Source of the DNA: Mesodorylaimus sp. YZB2_4
Lineage: Eukaryota; Nematoda; Enoplea; Dorylaimida; Dorylaimidae
Direction of reading: 5' to 3'
DNA: 64,000 nt
Assembly (NCBI GenBank): GCA_030248295.1
Contig: JASANH010001438.1
Location: forward strand, 124,001 to 188,000
A model generated the notes under the pieces. That model was not told the DNA's origin. It ran no database searches and saw nothing but the letters and a program-made list of their open reading frames with translations. A program made the position numbers and the translations under genes. Of the stretch, positions 43,611 to 57,134 are shown in pieces. The first letter of the stretch is position 1. Each line of letters begins with the position of its first letter.

Positions 43611-46062
43611 TCAGGACTTTGGTACTTCACAACGTTCACATTCATTCATATCATCACTGTAATTCTCGATTTGTACAGTGCACTCGTAGACTTGATAACG
43701 GCGACGAAGTAATTCAGTCGCCATTTTCAATACGCTCTGCGAGTCCAGTTTACGGTCGACGGCCAAGTGCACAGACAGAGCCGTCTTGTCCATGGTCAAT
43801 GACCAAATACGTAAATCGTGCACACGAATAACACCATCAATGGCCAAAAGCGATTCAGTGACTTCACCAAAGTTGATGCCCCGCGGCAGGCCTGACATGA
43901 GAAAAGCTTACTTTAGTTTGGAGCAGAGCAACAACGATCCGTGGAGGTTGTGAAACTCATTTGTAGATGACCATTAGAGCTTTTTCTTACCTTCCATCAG
44001 CACGTTCAATGCATCTCTCATTATGGCTATGGTTGTGATCAGAACCAGTACGGAGAATATGAAAGTGCAAATGGGGTCAATAATGCCCAGATGAGGCTGA
44101 AATTAAAATTATGTAGATGATTGTAGTGTTCATATAATATGGAGGAGTTACCAAACTACAAAGCTCACGTGCCTGCACCTGCAAACATACTGTAGATACC
44201 AAATGGAAAATAACCTAGAATGGCCGGCCGTCCCCCGTGACTTAGTCCACCTCCGCTGTGGCAGTCAGAGTAAGAACAACCCCCCAAAAAGATCAAGTGA
44301 GGGAAAACTATGAGACGTACAAGAATAGATGCACGTACAAAGACCAGCCTGGCTGGTTCATGAGTGGCTCTCTATAATACACAAATACTCTGTCGCAGCA
44401 ATTACCTCGAAGTATATGACCATAGCCGCCACCAAAACACCCAAGCTTTGCAGGAAGTCTCCAATAACGTGAATGAAGGCTGCCCGCACATTGATATTTG
44501 TTGGAGCGATTTGGTGTTCATTCTGCTCATGACTGTCACCAGATTCCGCATCCTGTCTCCTTGATTCATCGCTAGCTATTTCACCCGACGTCCTCGCCGT
44601 CACCGCTTCAGTTCCGTTATGATTCTCCGCGTACTGTTCAACCGCCGTCTGTTGATAAGGCCCTTCTTGGTGAGAATGGCCATCGCCGTGCCCGTGGTCT
44701 CCGTGACTATGTCCGCCACCACCACCATGACTGTGACCATGAGCCCCTCCACGATGCAAAATAAATCCCATGCTGGAATGAACAGGACTTGGCTTGGGCA
44801 GTGTGTATGAAGATACGGGGTCTTACATTAGGTTTACTCCAACACCGACAGATGCAGTGATAAGCATAATCTCGCCATCCACATCGTAGTTCTTGTTGGT
44901 TATTCTTTCGACAGCCACATACACCAGGACGCCGGTGATCACCCAAATCATGAGTACTGATACCAAAGCACCCAATACTTCTAAAACCCAATACTTCTAC
45001 AAAGCTTTACATTGTTTAAGCGGTAAAACAGATTTCACCTGCTCTATGCCAGCCAAAACTCATCCGCCTTGTTGCAGGTCGGGCGGCCACAAATAGGGAG
45101 AATAGTGATATCATGAAACTGGCAAAGTCCGTCAGTAAGTGAGCAGCGTCTGTCATAATGGCCAAACTCGATGCCAAGTAACCACCTGAAAAACAAACCA
45201 TTCCTCGTTGTCTGCTAAGTGTTAGGGATATGACCTTACAATTTCTAGGTCGTATGCCTTGTGACCCTGTCCTGACCGTGGTTAGATCCCCTAACGTTCA
45301 CACCTTCGTAGCAGTCAAACAGAGCAGACAAGGGCCATAAGTACCTGAGAGCTAAGCAATGTTGAACGAACACGGATTTTTCTGCAGTGCACGAACCCAC
45401 CTTCTCCCAACGTCATTTTGCAAGATACCCTTTATTTCCATGCTTAAAACGTATGCAGTACAAACGATCTGCAACTTCTGTTTGAACGCCCGTCCAGCAG
45501 CATTGTACTTACCAATAACTTCAGCAACCATGAATGCCAAGCATAGCACGCTTGCAATGATAAGAGTTTTGCGAGCTCGCGTATCGGGGCCAGTCTGAAG
45601 ACGTTCATCCGTACCGTGGCAATGTGACTCCGCCGTACGATCCGTCGAAGTCATAGACAAAAGCACAGAGCCTAGTTTTCCCGAAAAACGACGTATCTTG
45701 CTATTTCGAGCGGGATCAGTGCTCTCGTCTGGGGTCCCATACGAAAACGTCTGTGAACGACGCTGTGGCGAATCAGCCGACGATGGACTGCTAAATCGAA
45801 GAAGCCATAGTGGTAAATAAAGTGTCCAAGATTTCGTGCGACTAGCAGGGCAAATACAAAGCTTGGGGGTTGGCCAGAAGTCTCACGAGTCACTCGAATT
45901 AGTTATAGCAGCTATGAACCGACAAGGAATCTCCACCCTGTCAACGACTAAAACTTTCTTCCGTCGCTTGTTTCCCTAGCCAAGCACCTCGTTGCAACCA
46001 GCAATCAGCAGCTCCACTTACCCTTTCAGCAGAGGACTGTTTTCGGTATTGTTCTCGGCCAT
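43611..46062 (-). CDS. SLC30A: ZnT2/3/8-like zinc transporter, 7 exons, 457 aa
   Basis: Cation diffusion facilitator that exchanges cytosolic Zn2+ for H+ into vesicles. Exons (high to low): 46062-46022, 45790-45513, 45185-45039, 44980-44827, 44772-44406, 44096-43991, 43891-43611, all in frame. Six membrane segments can be placed. The zinc-site HxxxD pairs are in TM2 (HLLTDF) and TM5 (HVIGDF). The [16 protein letters not shown] stretch between TM2 and TM3 is a family signature. The cytosolic loop between TM4 and TM5 is His-rich ([19 protein letters not shown]) as in ZnT2, 3, 4 and 8, and is longer than usual because of an acidic Ser/Glu/Gln segment. The C-terminal domain ends [12 protein letters not shown], matching the ZnT2/3/8 subgroup. 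The N-terminus ([14 protein letters not shown]) contains an NSPLL di-leucine-type sorting motif. Complete and apparently intact. Confidence 0.95.
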
Positions 46063-46982
46063 TTTGGTGGTAAAAACAGTGTGTCCACCTTTACCGCTCG
46101 CGTCTTGCCAATAGGTCAATGTCTATACGGCCGAGAATGCTTTGCGAGCTCCACCCGCCACAAATAAGACACCAAACGTACGGGTATTGTGTGCTTTGTT
46201 TGCTGATAACGAACGCGATGACGTGTGAGGTGTGGACGCGAGTGAGGCGTAGGTCACGTGGACAGACACCTAAGATATGTGCATAAGACAAAGTTACGAG
46301 ATAAAATAAACCAAAATTGCTCAGTCCACTTTATGATCACTCATCACCGCATGACAAACTCACACCAGCGTAGATTTTATAAAAAAGCTCAATTTGATTA
46401 ATGTAAGCCGATTGATTCATTATATAGTGTGCAGGGGAATAAAGAAGCCTCGCTACGCATATTGAATGAGATGCGAATAATGCAAGACTGCTCGCACTGA
46501 TGGAGGATCAAATAAAATTTGAATAGAAAAAATCCGCAGAATCAGCAATCAAGACATGGAACTGAGAAATCGCCCGTCAACGGCTGTCAAATGTATGACT
46601 GGGTATGCATTTTTGTTTTTTGAGGAATGTAAGAGAGACGTTTCTGTCGCTGCAAAGTGACTGAGGAAGCTGAAGTAGAGTACATACTACTGGACATGCT
46701 AGAAATAATGATTTTTGTATGCCTTTGATAATTGACTCGAGAAAAAATTTTAAAATTATTTTTTCTAGGACTACAGTGCGCGATAATACTGTATGAGCAT
46801 CCACCGAATTCTATTCTAAAACAATATTTTCAGCAACCTGACCCTATACTGCCCAGTCGTACCTTTGGTGCGTAGGCACGTCTACTGTATGCCTGCTTCA
46901 GCACAGCATGCTATCAGCCAACTCTGATACCTCAACCGCTACGACCCAGTCACTACGGAATCATCTGTCTGATTTGTCTAAT
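46063..46982. other. Intergenic: ZnT promoter side and 3' flank of XDH-like copy A
   Basis: The last 130 bases (about 46865-46982) resemble the 3' flank of copy B (58440-58540), e.g. cctgcttcagca and acgacccag, so the tandem duplication includes this flank. No gene recognised. Confidence 0.5.
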
Positions 46983-49900
46983 TCAGACGGCGGCCACGTT
47001 GTGCGGTGTGTGATCGACCAGGCGAGCGAGGTGATCGTGCATTTGAAGTCGGGTCTTCTCTGGTGTCAAAGGACTACCCAAGTCGACGAAGATGCCAGCT
47101 TCTCCCTGGGCTGCGCGGAAAGCGAGTATGGCGTCCTTGATAGCGTAGTGAACGGAGTAGCCGAGTGAGAAGGGAGGCTCGCCTATGGCCTGTCGGAGGG
47201 GAAAATGGAGTCTTAGCGGCTTACTCATGAGAAAATTGGGCACTTTGCAGTCACCTTAGAATTGTAGATATTCCGTTTGAAACCCTCGTTTTTCAACAGA
47301 ACAACGTCGAACTGCCTGGGCACAGTGGCCACAGACGGGATCCTATAGGTGAAGGCGGACGGAGTCAGCAACTTGCCGTCCTTGTCGAACAGCAGCTCCT
47401 CCATTGTCGACATACCCACACCCTGAAAATGAGCCACTCGCACCACATGCGACCAGAGGACTAGCAAGGGGTTCCGACCTGCATGAAGGCTCCCTCGATC
47501 TGGCCGACATCGATTGCAGGGTTGATGGTGTCTCCGACGTCCATGACCAAGTGGCAGCGCAGTGCTCGGTAGTCGCCAGTCAGACAGTCCACTTCGACGA
47601 CTGAAGCTGCGGCACCGCTGACGTAGTAACCAGGGTTGTGCGGGTCGGTGTCCTGGTAGCTAAGTCTGAAACCAAACGCATGCACAGTACCTATGCTAGC
47701 CAAGACACGGGCATTCATGGAGAAAACGAAAGACAGAGAAGCAGAGTGCATACTTGCAATGAGCATGGGCAGCCAAGTGGCAGCGATCGAAGAATGCGGC
47801 CGCGATCCACTGTTCCCACGTGCCCTTCGGGTTGGCAGCCATGTACGGTTCCAGACGCTCCAGAATTTCCTCACAGGCACTCTACGAATGCAAGGACGGA
47901 ATGAGGGGGCATCTGACAGAGTAAGGTGACCAGAATCCCACCTGAACAGCTCGGCAGTAGACATCAGTGCCTACACTAGCGCCTGTCCATACGGAATTAG
48001 GGATCTTATCAGTGGCATTTTCGATGATGGTGACACGCTCGAAGGGCACGTTCAGCGTGCTGGATGCAGCCTGTGAGCAGACTTTGGGTTAAGATGTAGT
48101 CCAGCTGGTTCTTAGCACACTTACCATCATGACCTTGGTGTTCAGACCTTGGCCCATCTCCGTGCCACCTTGGCAAATTTGTACACTTCCATCGCGATAA
48201 ATAGTCACCAACACGCTCCCCTGAAAGATTCACCGGTGATAAGCTGGCTCCTCGCGGATTTTGGTACAGCGTACCTGCTCGATCAGGGAAGCTTCATCGC
48301 CTTGGGCCCAGTAAACGGGGATTATGGCCAATCCTCGCTTCTTCCATTGGTGGTGCCTAGAACACTCAACGTCACCCCATGAGATTACAAAACGCCTGCT
48401 GTACTTGTTGTATTCGTCGACCTCGTGTCTGGTTTTCTCGTACTCTGACCGTAGCTTGCACTGCGCCCAGCAGTCGCGCAACTCAAAGTCGCGTACGATC
48501 GAGTGATTTAGGAGAGTGTCGCCCAGTTTGTAAAAGTTGATTTCCCGAACCTGAAGTTTAGCAGAATGCGTCAGCTTAACTATCCTAATGTCCTCTATTA
48601 TATACTTGATCGAGAGGCAGTCCCAAGCTGCGACCAACGCGCTCCATGATTTCTTCTATCACGTAGTGTGCTTCCACTTTACCAAACCCTCGCATAGCAG
48701 TGCTGGACGGCAGGTTCGTTCTGCATAAATAACCGTCGGCTTGCAAGTGCGGGATGTTGTAGCAGTGGTCGATGCCATGCAGATGATGTTGAATATACTG
48801 AAGAGTTGGCAAGCTGTCAAATACAGTAGTATTGTTGACCACTTACCATTTCTGACACGTCCATGCTCCACCCAGCGTTAGCAAAAGCAACTATATGCAA
48901 GGCAATGACGCGACCATCTTCAGCTACTCCGACCTGAAAGACAGCGGGGAGATGTCAAACAGGGCTTGGCAATGACAGTTGCACCAACCTCATATTTCCA
49001 CAGATGACCATGTCGCTTGCCAGTCGCTGCAAAATCGTCGTGCCGACTCAGAACGCAACGGACTGGCCGTTTTAGTCTAAAAAAACGAAGTTAAAAAATC
49101 ACACTATGGTGTTCACATTACATATTGCGATACCGGGGCCTCCGACTAGGTCAGGTCAAGTACTATAGCTTCTTAACCTTGCATGGTAATAAACAGTGTG
49201 AGCTAACTACTTTTCGGTCAAAAATGCCATTTGTGCGAAAGTCCACGGATTGTGCTAAAAAGTAACGATTGCTCAAAAATACAGCACGAGAGTGAAGTTA
49301 GGAAGTGCGACGAGATTAGTGCAGGGTAGGGGCCCACAAAAGTTGTTGCAGCTGGGTACTTACTGTAGTCTATTTAACGTACTTTCTTGCAGCAAGTGCA
49401 GCGGAATGTAAGGGTTTCGAATGACTCGTCTGTTTGCCTCCAAACCCGCCGCCGATGCGTTTTAACTTAGCGACCACCTTGTGGGCGGGAATTCCAAGAG
49501 CAGCCGCTGCTTCTTGTTGGGCGGAGCTGATCGCTTGCGATGCACTGTAGATCTCGTATTCATCACCGTCCTGAAAGCATGGTCACACCAGGACTACCTG
49601 CCTGGATAGATTAGCCAGATACCTTTGGAATAACCAAGCAGTTATTCGGTTCCATGTAAAAGTGCTCCTGGAATCCGAGAGAAATCTCGCCTTTCAAAAC
49701 CAGGTGGCAAGTGGGAAAGATTGCTGCCGGCGGTTGGCCACGTTTGTGATGCACTTCTTGCGGGAACAAGGAATGGGCGGCTATGGCGTCCTTAAATAAT
49801 GAAAAAGATTGTAACGGCGTCTAAACAGACAAGCATTCCTGGCACCTCCACACTCAAGATGACAGGCAAGTCCTCGTAATGCACTTTGACCAAACTGGCT

Positions 49901-52900
49901 GCCCGTCTGGCGATCAATAAATCCTCGGCCACGATGGCTCCGATGATCTGGCCGATGGCGTGCACCTGCAACAATGGGATCAAGGCTGAGGATCCAGGCC
50001 ACAACGGGTACCCGAGCGAAGCTTTACCTCTCCCTCAGCAAACATTGGTTCATCGCCGAATGGTGCTTGCGGTCTCGAGGACCCGTGCGGCGGAATGTCC
50101 TTCGAGTCTATGTAAGTCAGAACTCCAGGAACACGCAAGGCCGCAGACGTGTCCACCTTGGTGATCCTTGCGTGACCACGCTCACTGTAGATCAACACGG
50201 CGTGGCACTCGCCTGAGAGAGGAGTTCTTAAAAGGAAAACTAAGACTCCCTAAACCTTCCTTACCGAGTATGGAGGGTATGTCATCGTTGTAAATGGCCT
50301 CTCCAGTGGTGTGCTTCTCTCCAGACTGATGCATGATTGGACGTCCAATTGGGTCCAGAGGCGCGCGACTATGAGCTGTGTCCTAAAAAAAGGAGACTGC
50401 TACTCTAATTGCATTCAACAATAACAATACATACGTAGTATATTTGAGTGGCCTTCATCGGGTCTGGGTGCGGGTAATCGATTAATGACTGGAAATCGAT
50501 CGCCTAAAATCAAATCAATCGACCCAGTTTTGGGTCGCTTATTGGGCTCATCTCACTTCGTGTTGTCTGCCGTCCAGTTCCAACGTCACCAGTTCGAAGA
50601 ATTTTCTGAAGAATGACATGCACAGCACGACTCTGTATCCAACTCGGACACCCTTGTTATCGATTATCGTGCTGGCCTCGTGGTTGATTAGTGTGGTTCC
50701 GTGCTCCAGGAGGCTCTCATCCCATTCCCTAAAAAGGAGTTGTCCACACTCCATCCTACGTGATCCAGTCGTCACTTGCCTTCCCTCGAGCTCCCGGGCG
50801 GTCGCTTCGGCGAAGGTCGGATGGCCTGCCAGTCCTCCGAACACGAAGGCAGCATCTCGGACAACGTGTGTAGCAGCGAACGTGATTCTCATGGCGGCGT
50901 TCACAATTGGTCCATCGGGGCCGTGGCGCTGGCCTTGTTTGAACACGTAGAACTTGTCGTGCTGCAAGCAAGGCCCGCTTTGCTAGGTTTCAGCATGGAC
51001 GTCAACTTTGCTCACCTCGGTCGAAAATGGGATGGTGACCCCAGTGATCACCTCGCCGGGGGCCAAGTCGCCACCTCTGAAGTAGCTGTCATTTTTTTCC
51101 AGTTTGATCAGTCGCTTGCCCCCTCGGCCAGAAATTTCCAAAGTGGACGAGCAGGCCATCAAGCAGACGGCGATGTCAGACACTGGAAACGCCACGTTGC
51201 CGGCCCAGCTGAGGAAGTTGCGAACGTGCTGGTTGCCCAGCAAAAGAATCAGCCGCGCCAAGCCAGCCATGAACTTGGACTGGTGCTCTGTCGTGAATCA
51301 AGGTTATTCCTTTTCCCGGCTTTGTAACGTATGTTCAGCCTACCTGGGATGCTGGCGATGGCGTTCTGCAGCGCAGTGTGCATTTCGGAGATCGTCAGGC
51401 CAGAGCCGATAAACAAGCCGTCGTGATCAAAGCTTACTTGCTTCAGGTCTGCAATGTCCAGAGTGCTGACAATGTGTTTATGAGGCGGGTCAGCTGCGAC
51501 GCGACTGTCCAGAGCTGAAACAGAGGCCTCATACGCGGAGGCGAGAGCCATCAAAAATACTCCTCACCCGTCCATCCATACGTTCCTGAAACGACAGCGT
51601 CCGGATGCTGGTCGATGACGTCGGCCAGGTGCGCAAGGCTCGCTGGACGATGCCAGGTCACCCTCGGACCCACGAAAGTTAGAGCTCTGCCAGAGTAACC
51701 GGTCTCTCTCTAGAAAGAGCAGCCTTGCTTTCGGGAATAGAGTTCTTGTGCAATGCTTACGGCTAATTCAGGTGGGAAAATGGGCTCCTGGGTTGGATCG
51801 TAGTCCCGACAGTGGCTCCAGTCGCTTATTGCTGGGTCGTCCTGCAAAAATGAGACTCTCTTCAGCGCTGCTGATGCGCGTTTTGAACAATCGCCCTACT
51901 CTACTTTGTAAATGCCTGAACCGGATACGATTTGCGGTGGTTGAAGTGAACGCGTGAGCCACTCCATTTACATGTTTCAGCAGCTGTAGCTGGTGTTGTG
52001 TGGTGGAGACAGCAAGTTTTTTGCAACCTGTCTTTTTGCAAACTGGGAACTTTCACACCCCACTTAATCGTGAATGCGAGGAGGGAGAAACAAATGTGCG
52101 TCTGTGCAACAGTCAAGAGCGAAGCTAATCTCAAAAGCTTACTTTTCCTCGGCAGCAGCTTCCATTGCCATCGCTCTCGCCCTCTCTGCAACAAGCGAAC
52201 GATCCGCAGGCGCACTTGTCCTAAAATGCATTTTGATAGTATCCCTGTGTCGCGATCTAGTCAGCTGCTTACCTGGCCGAAGCCGAAGAAGGATTCCAGG
52301 ATGGGTCGATAGCCCGTGCATCGACACAGGTTTCCTACAAAAATTGGGAGAAGTTTTCAGGACAGGACGACAGGACATGGGCTGGCGTGCAATGCTGTTC
52401 ATTGAATGTGGCATGCCTGCAGTACCTTGCAATTGCAGCTCGATCTCTTGCTTCGACGGCTTCGGGTTGTTGCGCAACAATGTGTACATGGCCATGATGA
52501 ATCCTGGTGTGCAAAAGCCGCATTGGGACCCGTGGCCTTTGGAAAGCCGTTCCTAAAATGAGTTTTATTCATTTTGCCTCCGACGCCTCTTCTTTTTCTG
52601 TTTTTCCTTCATTCACGCAGCGCACATCTGATGGAGCGTTTGGAGGATTGCATCCCCTCACGATCAGACAATCAGTCCTGAGAATAGGAGCATGCACTAC
52701 TCGCCTGCACAGGATGCAGTCCTTTCAAGAGCGACCCCACTCCCTCGATGGTCGTCACAGCACATCCATGCACAGCGGCGATTGGAACGAGGCATGCGTT
52801 CACGCTCACATGCCTGAAACAGCTTCAGCTCTGACATGAGAGAGAGAAAATGTAATTGCCCTGAGTGCACCCACTTCACATTCCCCCTCATCTGGTCGTA

Positions 52901-53569
52901 TTTCGACAGCATGACCGTGCAAGTCCCGCATTGTCCTTCATTGCATCCAATCTTGGTCCCTCGCAGGTTGACTGAAATAACAACGTCGTGTTTTCGTGTT
53001 TTAAAAGAGTGACCTGAGGCGTGACTTTCAAATATGTCGCCACTATGTAGCAACTAGTTTGAAGTGCTGAATGTCCGGAAGATGCGCGAAGGTGTCAATT
53101 GGAGAAAATGTATGTGCGCAGAATCGTAATTGTTTGTAAGTACATAGAGTATGATTTGTACATGATTCATGATTTCTTGGCTCAGGATCAAACCGTAGTC
53201 TCAATCTGCACCCTCATATGTTTCACGTTGCAACATTAAATTTGCCATGGGCTAAAGGTCAGTTCAAAATTTTTCAAGCGAATGATGTAAACACATTGAG
53301 TGAAATTGTTGTCTTCCCACAATGTGGAACAGTCCTCTAATGCTCTGTTACTCACGTTTATTACGCAAATAATAAGCCAAATATAATTCGGGATCTGGTC
53401 TCTCGTCCACAACCTTCAAAAGACCAAACTCTTTGTCGCTTCAGCAGGTATGCAGGGATGAATGCCATCATCTTACCTTTCTACCATTGACAAAAAATAT
53501 TAGCGCATCCCCTTTGCCGAAATGCGCTGAGGGAGGGCTAGTGGCCCCAGCTCTTACAGTTCGATACAT
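46983..53569 (-). CDS. XDH: Xanthine dehydrogenase/aldehyde oxidase-like molybdo-flavoenzyme, copy A, 30 exons, 1333 aa
   Basis: Thirty exons from 53569 to 46983 join in frame and give 1,333 residues, the length of human XDH. First exons 53569-53477, 53413-53356, 52971-52875; last exons 47665-47479, 47422-47255, 47189-46983. Order: 2Fe-2S domain ([18 protein letters not shown]), second 2Fe-2S domain ([21 protein letters not shown]), hinge ([14 protein letters not shown]), FAD domain, then molybdopterin domains ([29 protein letters not shown]). The catalytic Glu of GEPP is kept. Residues that bind xanthine in bovine XDH are changed: Glu802 is Gln815, Arg880 aligns with His, and Phe1009-Thr1010 fall in a diverged segment. 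FAD loops are also unusual (VVSGTYGWT for VVGNTEIG; WAGN for VGGN). Two introns use GC donors (after 52705 and 50780; the second is 51 bases, so reading through it stays in frame). Substrate is probably not xanthine, more likely aldehydes or N-heterocycles. Heads a tandem pair with copy B. Confidence 0.93.
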
Positions 53570-55870
53570 TTTTAGTCTCGATTGCTCCTCATGCACTCAG
53601 CAACGAGTTATATTCACTGCAAGTACCTTTTACTGCCAAGTCAAATGCTTATCTCAACCTCCGTTACTGTGCAAAAGCCAGAGAAAGAACTGGTTTAACG
53701 TGTCAAGCGGGCAGGGCATACATATAACGCCAGCAGTGGTAAAGCAAGGCAGTAACTGTGACTGACAACGTGGCGGCGATAACGACTAGCGACTTAAAAG
53801 AGCTGTAGAAAAGACATTTTTTTCTGCCCCCCACCCCCCCCCCCCCCCCCCCCCCCCCCCCCACCTCCTTGACTTGTCATCCATGGGGGCGCGGTAGCGT
53901 CCCCATGTACATGTGACACACCAACAACGATATCTCAACAGCCTGATGTCATAAGGCAATGAAATTTTGTTTCTTAGTGCAACTTTACACTAGATTAAGT
54001 TCTTTCGAAGGAATTTTCGAAATCTCCATCCGTTCGGGCTCCACTCATACTAGGCGTGCGAGGGCGAAAACCACGAGCTGGTTTTTTGTTTCCGCTATAA
54101 CTCGCGGACCGCACAGCCAAAACCGATGAAATTCGGTTTGGATATGAGGGACTAGTTGGGGAAGGTGTGTATACCAAAAATCTTTTCAAAATATCCACTG
54201 GTTATTCTTCTATGGGCAGAAACGTGCCGCGTCATATATGTGTGTATGTCTGTCTGTATGTATGGACCCGATAGATCACAACGCCGATCTGGAGCTAGGT
54301 GAGAGCGGGGGATCCAGCTATATGCTCAAACGACAGGGCAACATCACTGCTGGTACCTTTTGGCATTGCTTTTGACCAGGCATTGGCCCAGAGTTTTGCA
54401 GGTTAGTCAGAAGGAGGTCCACTCACGCAAAATTATCATTTTTTGCACTTTTGGACCTTATGAAAACCGTCTGGAGAGGTGCAGGGCAACTTTTTATAGC
54501 TCAATCGAATCATGGAGGTGCGGGGAGCACTTCCTGACTAGAAAATGTCACTTTTTACAAAAATTTGAAGTTTAGGTTTTTGTCGGGTGTCCATATGAAC
54601 AGAAAAACCTCAAAAAATTTAGAAACGCAGGAAAATTCTGCAGGATATGACTTGGTGGCTCATCGAGGATACAGGGTCAAAGGACTCGTGGAATTTCTGT
54701 TATTTCACTACACAGCATATATAAACGACAAGTTTTCAAAATGGCAGGAAATCCAAAATGTGGGATTCAACACTTCTAGCACATTTTGAAAGCTGTCTCC
54801 GCGCAAGAAGGACGATGACAGTTATACTTGAAAAATGAAACGAAACTTAAAAACTTTTAAAAACCGGCGCGAAATTTAAATTGAAAATTTGACTTTGAAA
54901 AGGGTGTTTATACAGAAAAGGCGTAATATGAAGAATGAGTGACAATAACAGCGGACGTCAGAGGGACCGGTTTGCGTAAGCTCGCATCTTCCCCTCATAC
55001 TTTTGCGAGCTGGGCGCAAAACGGGGTCGCTGCATGAGCTTCGATAAACATAATATACAATAGATACAAGGGAGAAAAAATCTAAAATCCTGTACATCGA
55101 AATCATGTAAAAAAAGTAAAAGCATGAGACTCACAAGACTACGTAGTAGCATCGAACAACATTTTGATGGGGAGTACAAATCAAGCCAAAAAATCATTGT
55201 TGACCGTCACAAAAGTTGTAATGTCTTAAAATAGAGCGATATGTTTTAAAAAAGCGTTCTTCCTTCGCTTTATCATTAAAGAACTTGGCAATTAAACGGC
55301 GAAAATGCAGGCTTTAATTAAGGATAGAGGATGCTTTGAAAATAGGTTAAAATGTTATGCCGTGAATGGCAGCGTTAAAAAATTGACTGGAGATATTGCT
55401 GCAACATATTTTATATTTGTGGCGGGAAATTTGGTTTTTTTAAACCTGCTTGTCACTCACCATCAAATTTGACTTGGGCACAACATGTTGGAAGTCGATG
55501 AGACTGCAATAAAAGGGATCCTCATGACATACAGAACTGACCTGATGTTTGCTGAACAGTCTGCAGTGCAACGTCTAGTCTGAAGGAAATGTTGTATTTC
55601 CCAGAACTACTAGTACTCAGGCACGTGAAAACGAGTGCCTAACCTAAGCTAAGCCAGAGAGAGAGAGGGAGATTTAGTGGAAGACTCGTCATGGTTGTCG
55701 AGCGACAAAACAATGGCCACTGATTTTAATCTCTTGCGCATGCGTAGAAGCGAATTTTGTAGAATGGTTCTATGTATTTGCACTCACGATTGCATGTGCT
55801 CGAACGCGGCCAGTCCTCGAAGGGGTATATTAGGCGGGTGGGGAAGAGTAGGGACTGAAAAAGGAGTGAA
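53570..55870. other. Intergenic with a 29-base poly-C run and repeat-like sequence
   Basis: An uninterrupted run of 29 C lies at 53834-53862. Sequence from about 53930 to 54360, with a gtatgtctgtctgtatgtatg simple repeat near 54245 and a ctataactcgcg motif, looks like a dispersed repeat but has no second copy in this window. Frames are short and unsupported. Confidence 0.4.
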
Positions 55871-56040
55871 ATTAGCAAAAAATTCATGAAATGAAACTTG
55901 GAAAGGTAGTACATGTGGTTTGATGCGCCTTCGGAGCAGGCCAGTCCAGGCTGACAAAAGGTGATCAAGAAAGATCCTGCCTGGCTCTGGCTGGTCACAT
56001 GTGCTCGCGGTTTTAGGGTTGACCATAACAACTAGCCTCA
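55871..56040. repeat. Left arm of a 170-bp inverted repeat
   Basis: Reverse complement of 57530-57700 with a small number of substitutions and short indels, from attagcaaaa at the outer end to actagcct at the inner end. The two arms enclose about 1.5 kb. This is the layout of a DNA transposon with long terminal inverted repeats, or of a foldback element. Confidence 0.8.
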
Positions 56041-57134
56041 TTTATGTTACCGGGCGCGCCAGGAGCCACTCATTAGACCTTGAATGACATTGCATGCAGA
56101 TTGTTCATGTAATAGAGGATCTTGCGTGCCTTTCTGTTCGATGGCTAATGATAATAATCAATCACAAGAAGTAAATGCGGCACCTTATTTTGAGTGGAAT
56201 AAGGCCAGAGACACCAGAGAGTGCGCATTTCATAGTTTACTGAGGCATTGTTTCTTCTCTCCTATCACCCACAATTCGGTCAAATGTTCACTCGCTCTCT
56301 GAGAATTCTAAGGATTGGAATCTTACAACACAGCATTTGGCACCAGGGCGATAATATCTTCACTCATCGACGATAGACCCCAAAAGGTGCACACCCGTCC
56401 AGCACTCCAGAAATTTCGGTCTCGAAAATGTTTAGACGATGTACCCAGATTCAGCTTGATGCTTTCGGCTGACCAGACCTCGAAGGTACTGGCAAAATGG
56501 TTTGAGAGCCTGCAGAGAACTTCTTTCAGGATATCCCTGTGCCTTGTCATAAACTGGATCACAGTGCAACAAAATCACGACATTTTAGCATTAAGCCCCA
56601 GAGTTTACAGAGCGCTACAAAAAAATGCAACATAAATATGAAAAAACTGGTTTAGCAAAGCAGGGTAAATAGATCGGGCAAGATAATCCTGTACCACAGA
56701 CACAAGGCAACGGAAATTCGATTGCTCCAGTGTTCTAAGCAGTGTCACTAACGTAAGGGCTTGCACCGACGTACCGACTAAGGCTTATCCACGCTTGTCC
56801 GCCCAACATATACACATGCTTCCTTTATGTCCGAGTCATAACGATGGAGCTAACTCGATCATGAGCAATCATGATAGCAATTCATAATAAATTACGTTCA
56901 CTGGCTTCAAATCGCCGTGATTATAATTTTCGCACCCAAACTCGCATATCACTGTTCTTTTACAATTCGACAGACGACAGAACTTGTATACTCACGATAA
57001 GAACTAAGACTCCAATCGTAAGCCTAACCAGTGCGACTGACAAAAACGTTTTCCTGAGCTGTGAAACGTTAAAATAATGCCTTCTGAGATTCCTCCTGAA
57101 CGTTCACCATTTCAAGCGTGTGTTATATCTAAGC
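56041..57134. other. Interior of the inverted-repeat element
   Basis: No transposase recognised. A minus-strand stretch at about 57062-57000, after an acceptor (TTTCACAG), is hydrophobic (SVALVRLTIGVLVLI) and another at 56562-56323 reads open. They may be decayed exons of a membrane protein. Confidence 0.3.

Noticed and set aside
50776..51327. Long plus-strand open frame of 183 codons, and its copy at 63414-63965
   Set aside because: It is antisense to exons 10-13 of the XDH-like genes, which read in frame with family motifs; the plus-strand frame is a shadow.
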